DNA from: Candidatus Buchananbacteria bacterium
GTDB taxonomy: Bacteria; Patescibacteriota; Patescibacteriia; CAIXNZ01
Assembly: GCA_030592165.1 (NCBI GenBank)
Contig: JAUVKC010000037.1
Span: 1-8,835 of the forward strand
DNA length: 8,835 bases
Reading direction: 5' to 3'
This document shows, in pieces, positions 5,778-8,835 of the stretch. How positions within the stretch are numbered: the stretch's first letter is position 1; the number at the start of each line of letters is the position of its first letter. The position numbers and the translations under genes were made by a program. The notes beneath the pieces were generated by a model that made no database searches, was not told where the DNA came from, and saw only the letters and a program-made list of their open reading frames with translations.

Positions 5778-6329
5778 ATGACTCAAATAAGAATACATGG
5801 CCGTGGTGGTCAGGGCAACGTTACTTTAGCCGAATTAATAGCAATGGCTTCTTTTTATGATGGTAAGTTTAGTCAGGCATTCCCAAGTTTTGGTGTTGAA
5901 AGGCAAGGTGCGCCTGTTGTTGCTTTTACCAAAATTGCGGATAGTTTTATTAGAGATCGTCAGCAAATTTATACTCCTGATTATATTATTATATTGGATC
6001 CCAGCTTAATAAAAACCGTACCTGTTTTAGAAGGAGTGAAAAAAAATACGATAATATTAATTAATTCCAACAAATTACATAAACAAGTTTGCCCAGTATA
6101 TACAGGAAAAGTTTACTGTGTGCCTGTCTTTGATATTGCCATGAAAGTTATAGGCAAACCTATTATAAATACTGCAATGCTTGGAGCTTTTGCCAAAATA
6201 AGTGGTTTGATTAGTTTAGATTCAGCCAGAAAATCTATTGAGGAAAATCTTGGAGAAAAATACGCAAAAGAGGTAGTTGAAAAAAACATTCAAGCATTAA
6301 AAGTAGCTTTTAAAGAAATTAAAAAATGA
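5778..6329 (+). CDS. porG: Pyruvate/2-oxoacid:ferredoxin oxidoreductase gamma subunit
   Basis: Gamma subunit of the four-subunit (archaeal/Thermotoga-type) 2-oxoacid oxidoreductase, which turns pyruvate and CoA into acetyl-CoA, CO2 and reduced ferredoxin in the cytoplasm. The 183 residues match the family from the start: IRIHGRGGQGNVTLAELIA, then KFSQAFPSFGVERQGAPVVAF, a YTPDYIIILDPSL segment and NTAMLGAFAKISGLI. The length is typical. The start ATG at 5778 has no Shine-Dalgarno site and lies 11 bases after the DsbA-like gene. The last bases overlap porD (ATGA), implying translational coupling. Substrate specificity (pyruvate versus other 2-oxoacids) cannot be fixed from this subunit. Confidence 0.93.
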   Translation: MTQIRIHGRGGQGNVTLAELIAMASFYDGKFSQAFPSFGVERQGAPVVAFTKIADSFIRDRQQIYTPDYIIILDPSLIKTVPVLEGVKKNTIILINSNKLHKQVCPVYTGKVYCVPVFDIAMKVIGKPIINTAMLGAFAKISGLISLDSARKSIEENLGEKYAKEVVEKNIQALKVAFKEIKK

Positions 6330-6607
6330 AAAAATTTAAACACATTCTAACTGCTAAGCCAGGTTCAGCTAAAGAAAATAAAACTGGTAGTTGGCGAACA
6401 TTTAAACCTGTTATTGATCAAGAGGCTTGTATTGGTTGTGATATGTGTAATAAAGTTTGTCCAGACGGAATATGCTATTCAACTGGTTTGAAAAATAAAA
6501 AGGGCAGGATTTATTACGATCGTAATTTGGATTATTGTAAAGGTTGCGGTCTTTGTGCCAAAGAGTGCCCAGTCAATGCAATTAAAATGGTTGAAGACAT
6601 TAAATAA
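6326..6607 (+). CDS. porD: Pyruvate/2-oxoacid:ferredoxin oxidoreductase delta subunit (2x[4Fe-4S])
   Basis: Ferredoxin-like subunit passing electrons from the catalytic beta subunit to external ferredoxin. The 93 residues hold a first cluster motif CIGCDMCNKVCP (Cys35, 38, 41, 45) and a second CKGCGLCAKECP (Cys71, 74, 77, 81), with SWRTFKPVID before them, as is usual for PorD. Cys50 is extra. It overlaps the porG stop by four bases, so coupled translation is expected. A 55-base gap with an inverted repeat separates it from porA. Confidence 0.95.
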   Translation: MKKFKHILTAKPGSAKENKTGSWRTFKPVIDQEACIGCDMCNKVCPDGICYSTGLKNKKGRIYYDRNLDYCKGCGLCAKECPVNAIKMVEDIK

Positions 6608-6614
6608 GAAGACT

Positions 6615-6648
6615 GAAGTATGAAGTGTGAAATATCAATTCATACTTT
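6615..6648. repeat. Intergenic repeat copy between porD and porA
   Basis: A 9-bp inverted repeat, AAGTATGAA (6616-6624) with TTCATACTT (6639-6647), loop 14 bases. The stretch 6615-6632 matches 7809-7826 in the next gap at 15 of 18 positions, so both gaps hold diverged copies of one dispersed element. It lies inside the operon and has no U-tract. Confidence 0.6.
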
Positions 6649-6662
6649 ATAATTAAAATATT

Positions 6663-7805
6663 ATGAAACAAATATTAGAAGGATCACATGCAGTAGCAGA
6701 AATTATCAGACGGATAAACCCGGCTGTTGTTTCAGCGTATCCAATTACGCCACAAACCCATATTGTTGAGGATTTAGAAAAAATGAAGGCAGAAGGTTGG
6801 GCAGATTTTGAATATATTAGATCAGAATCAGAATTTGCAGCAGCTTCAATTGTTTTGGGTGCCAGTGCTACTGGAGTTAGAACATATACAGCGACTTCTT
6901 CACAGGGCTTACTTTTAATGACAGAAGTGCTTTTTAATATTGCTGGAATGCGACTGCCAGTTGTGGTGACTTGTGCTAATCGTGCAATTTCTGGTCCAAT
7001 AAGCATTTGGAATGATCAGCAGGATTCAGTTACTATACGTGATGCTGGATGGGTTCAATTATATGGTGAGACTAGTCAGGAAGTAATTGATTTGCATATT
7101 TTAGCTTATAAATTAGCTGAAAGTTCATTGTTGCCGGTTATGGTCAATATGGATGGTTTTATTTTAACTCATACCTACGAACCAATTGATATTCCTCCTC
7201 AAAATTTAATAAAAAAATACCTTCCAGATTATAAACCAGCAAAAAATACTTACCTAGATGTAAATAATCCTCAATCTTTGGGAACCTTTGCACCACCTGA
7301 TCGATATATGGAAATAAGGCAGGAATTATTTGATGATGTGGCAGAATCTAAAAATGAAATTAAAAAATTAAGTCAGGAATTCAAGCAAGTTTTTGGTAGA
7401 GATTTAGGTTTGTTTGAAGAATATAAAACAAAAGATGCCCGAGTAGTTTTGGTAGCCATGGGTTCAGTTTGTGGCACAATTAAAGAAGTGATTGATGAAT
7501 TAAGAAAAAAAGGCCAAAAGGTTGGTTTGCTAAAATTAACTTGCTTTCGGCCATTTCCTGATGAAGAAATTATAAAAGCTTTAAGTAAAGCCAAATATAT
7601 AGCAGTAGTTGATAAATCAATTTCAATTGGCACTGAAGGAATTTTAGCCAGTGATTTAAAGCGAGCTGGTTTTGGGAAACTCAAATCAAAGATCCAAAGT
7701 TTTATAGTTGGTCTTGGTGGTCGTGATGTGAATAAAAAAATGATCAAACAAATAATTAATCAAGTGAAGCTAAAAGATAATTCAATTAAGTTTGTTGGCG
7801 AGTAA
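6663..7805 (+). CDS. porA: Pyruvate/2-oxoacid:ferredoxin oxidoreductase alpha subunit
   Basis: Alpha subunit of the oxidoreductase; it builds the substrate and TPP pocket together with PorB. The 380 residues show EGSHAVAEII, SAYPITPQT (24-32, the substrate-binding YPITP motif), a SESEFAAASIVLGASATGVRT segment, TATSSQGLLLM, ANRAISGPISIWNDQQDS, and a C-terminal domain with VLVAMGSVCGTIKEV and VGLLKLTCFRPFP. Length and order fit the archaeal-type family. The start ATG at 6663 lies 55 bases after porD and has no Shine-Dalgarno site, only AT-rich sequence. Pyruvate is the likely substrate from the overall family resemblance; related 2-oxoacids are possible. Confidence 0.95.
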   Translation: MKQILEGSHAVAEIIRRINPAVVSAYPITPQTHIVEDLEKMKAEGWADFEYIRSESEFAAASIVLGASATGVRTYTATSSQGLLLMTEVLFNIAGMRLPVVVTCANRAISGPISIWNDQQDSVTIRDAGWVQLYGETSQEVIDLHILAYKLAESSLLPVMVNMDGFILTHTYEPIDIPPQNLIKKYLPDYKPAKNTYLDVNNPQSLGTFAPPDRYMEIRQELFDDVAESKNEIKKLSQEFKQVFGRDLGLFEEYKTKDARVVLVAMGSVCGTIKEVIDELRKKGQKVGLLKLTCFRPFPDEEIIKALSKAKYIAVVDKSISIGTEGILASDLKRAGFGKLKSKIQSFIVGLGGRDVNKKMIKQIINQVKLKDNSIKFVGE

Positions 7806-7808
7806 TTT

Positions 7809-7884
7809 GAAGTTGTAAGTGTGAAAACGTCACAAAACAATTCATAGTTCATAATTCATACTTCCTGCCTGCAGGCGGGTATAC
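7809..7884. repeat. Intergenic repeat plus GC palindrome between porA and porB
   Basis: The gap holds a diverged copy of the porD-porA repeat (7809-7826 versus 6615-6632), then CAATTCATA and TTCATACTT blocks as in that gap. A GC palindrome at 7864-7879 (CCTGCCTGCAGGCGGG, one G-T pair) follows, sharing CCTGCCTGC with the inner hairpin at 541-570. These look like dispersed intergenic elements of this genome. Confidence 0.6.
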
Positions 7885-7893
7885 TTAACTTAT

Positions 7894-8793
7894 ATGGCTA
7901 AATCCAAGAACAAATTCACCCATTTACTAAATCCCGGCCACACAGCCTGTCCAGGCTGTGCTCAGCTTATGGTTGCGCGACACGTTATAAATACTTGCGG
8001 TAAAGATACGATAATAGCTAATGCAACAGGCTGTCTTGAGGTAACTACTTCAAAACATCCTACTTCGAGTTGGAAAGTCCCCTGGATACATTCTCTTTTT
8101 GAAAATCCATCATCAGTTGGTACTGGGATTTTAGCAGCTTTAAAAAATAAAGGTTTAGATAAAAAAGTAAACGTCTTGGTTCAGGGTGGTGATGGATCTA
8201 CTTTTGATATTGGTTTGGGTTTGATTTCTGGAATGTGGGAGCGTCAAGATAATATTTTATATGTTTGTTATGATACAGAAGTTTATTCTAATACTGGTTA
8301 TCAGGCTTCAGGTGCTACACCTCATGATTCTTTTACCCGGACATCTTGGCCAGGTAAAAACTCAATGGGTAACTCAATGTTTAAAAAATCAATGATAGAT
8401 ATTGCTTTGGCTCATGGTTTACCTTATATAGCTTCAACAACGTCAGGTTATATAGTGGATATTCAAAAAAAAGTAAAAAAAGCCCTTGAATTTGACGGTC
8501 CAAAATTTATCCATATTTTAACGCCGTGTATTCCTGGCTGGGGAATTAAAGCTGATATGGCTGTTGATCTTGGTAAGCTGGCTCAAAAAACAGGCTTTTT
8601 CCCAATTGTTGAATATGTTAATGGTGAATTAACAGAATCTATGAAAGTACCTCAGGAAACACCAAGGGTTGAAGAATATTTAAAACATCATTCTCGGTTT
8701 AAACATTTATTTAATGATCCGAGGGGTAAGAAAGAATTAGAGGTTTTACAATCAGTTTGTGATAAAAACATTAAGAAGTATAATTTAAAATAA
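7894..8793 (+). CDS. porB: Pyruvate/2-oxoacid:ferredoxin oxidoreductase beta subunit
   Basis: Catalytic TPP and [4Fe-4S] subunit. The 299 residues show HTACPGC (Cys19, Cys22), TGCLEV (Cys47) and LTPCIPGW (Cys212), the four expected ligands of the proximal cluster. The TPP/Mg motif runs from GGDG (98-101) through FDIGLGLISGMWERQDNILY to YDTEVYSNTGYQASGATP (126-143). The C-terminus (EYLKHHSRFKHLF) matches the family. The start ATG at 7894 follows the repeat-containing gap with no Shine-Dalgarno site. It is the last gene of the por run; a hairpin follows 23 bases later. Confidence 0.95.
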   Translation: MAKSKNKFTHLLNPGHTACPGCAQLMVARHVINTCGKDTIIANATGCLEVTTSKHPTSSWKVPWIHSLFENPSSVGTGILAALKNKGLDKKVNVLVQGGDGSTFDIGLGLISGMWERQDNILYVCYDTEVYSNTGYQASGATPHDSFTRTSWPGKNSMGNSMFKKSMIDIALAHGLPYIASTTSGYIVDIQKKVKKALEFDGPKFIHILTPCIPGWGIKADMAVDLGKLAQKTGFFPIVEYVNGELTESMKVPQETPRVEEYLKHHSRFKHLFNDPRGKKELEVLQSVCDKNIKKYNLK

Positions 8794-8816
8794 AAAATAA
8801 GATTGATAAAAAGAAG

Positions 8817-8835
8817 ACGAGGATTTAATCCTCGT
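8817..8835 (+). terminator. Probable terminator of the por operon (cut by window end)
   Basis: ACGAGGAT (8817-8824) pairs perfectly with ATCCTCGT (8828-8835) around a 3-base loop, 23 bases after porB. The upstream AAGAAG suggests the stem continues past the window edge into CTTCTT. The U-tract is not visible. Confidence 0.65.

Noticed and set aside
6653..7006. Minus-strand ORF opposite porA
   Set aside because: Antisense to the conserved N-terminal PorA domain; composition mirrors the real gene. The same applies to the minus-strand frame at 7373-7747.
1..8835. CRISPR array, rRNA or tRNA genes, transposase, phage genes
   Set aside because: No regularly spaced direct repeats, no cloverleaf or rRNA motifs, and all long frames are accounted for by the listed genes.

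Overview
The window is AT-rich and holds ten clear protein genes, most with short or near-leaderless 5' ends and few Shine-Dalgarno sites. Gene content (RNase J, membrane-anchored family 5 solute-binding protein, SecG, a four-subunit ferredoxin-dependent 2-oxoacid oxidoreductase) and intergenic GC-rich palindromes of the CCTGCCTGC type suggest a fermentative, small-genome bacterium of the Patescibacteria (CPR) kind. That placement is inference from style and content, not from a marker gene.

Minus-strand half (1-4943). From the window's right to left this strand carries secG, a membrane-anchored family 5 solute-binding protein and rnj (RNase J). Directly after the rnj stop lies a compact regulatory cassette: a near-consensus sigma70 promoter (TTGACA, 17 bp, TATACT), then a 19-codon ORF whose ATG falls on the predicted +1 base. 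That ORF encodes MKTKFNQINSWWWTLRFKS, with three consecutive Trp codons. It is followed by mutually exclusive RNA stems ending in a strong intrinsic terminator. This is the layout of a ribosome-mediated tryptophan attenuator. The terminator is followed by a 43-codon zinc-ribbon-like gene with the best ribosome binding site in the window, then by trpS (tryptophanyl-tRNA synthetase). A nested 119-bp palindromic repeat separates the zinc-ribbon gene from trpS, and trpS may also have its own promoter. trpS runs off the window start and shows an in-frame TAA inside an otherwise conserved motif.

Plus-strand half (4944-8835). A DsbA-like membrane-anchored thioredoxin-fold protein is followed by porG, porD, porA and porB, the gamma, delta, alpha and beta subunits of pyruvate (2-oxoacid):ferredoxin oxidoreductase. 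porG and porD overlap by ATGA. Related repeat copies sit in the porD-porA and porA-porB gaps. A hairpin cut by the window end probably terminates the operon.

The most notable item is the minus-strand Trp-responsive leader (783-941): a leaderless WWW leader peptide placed ahead of a zinc-ribbon microprotein and trpS.
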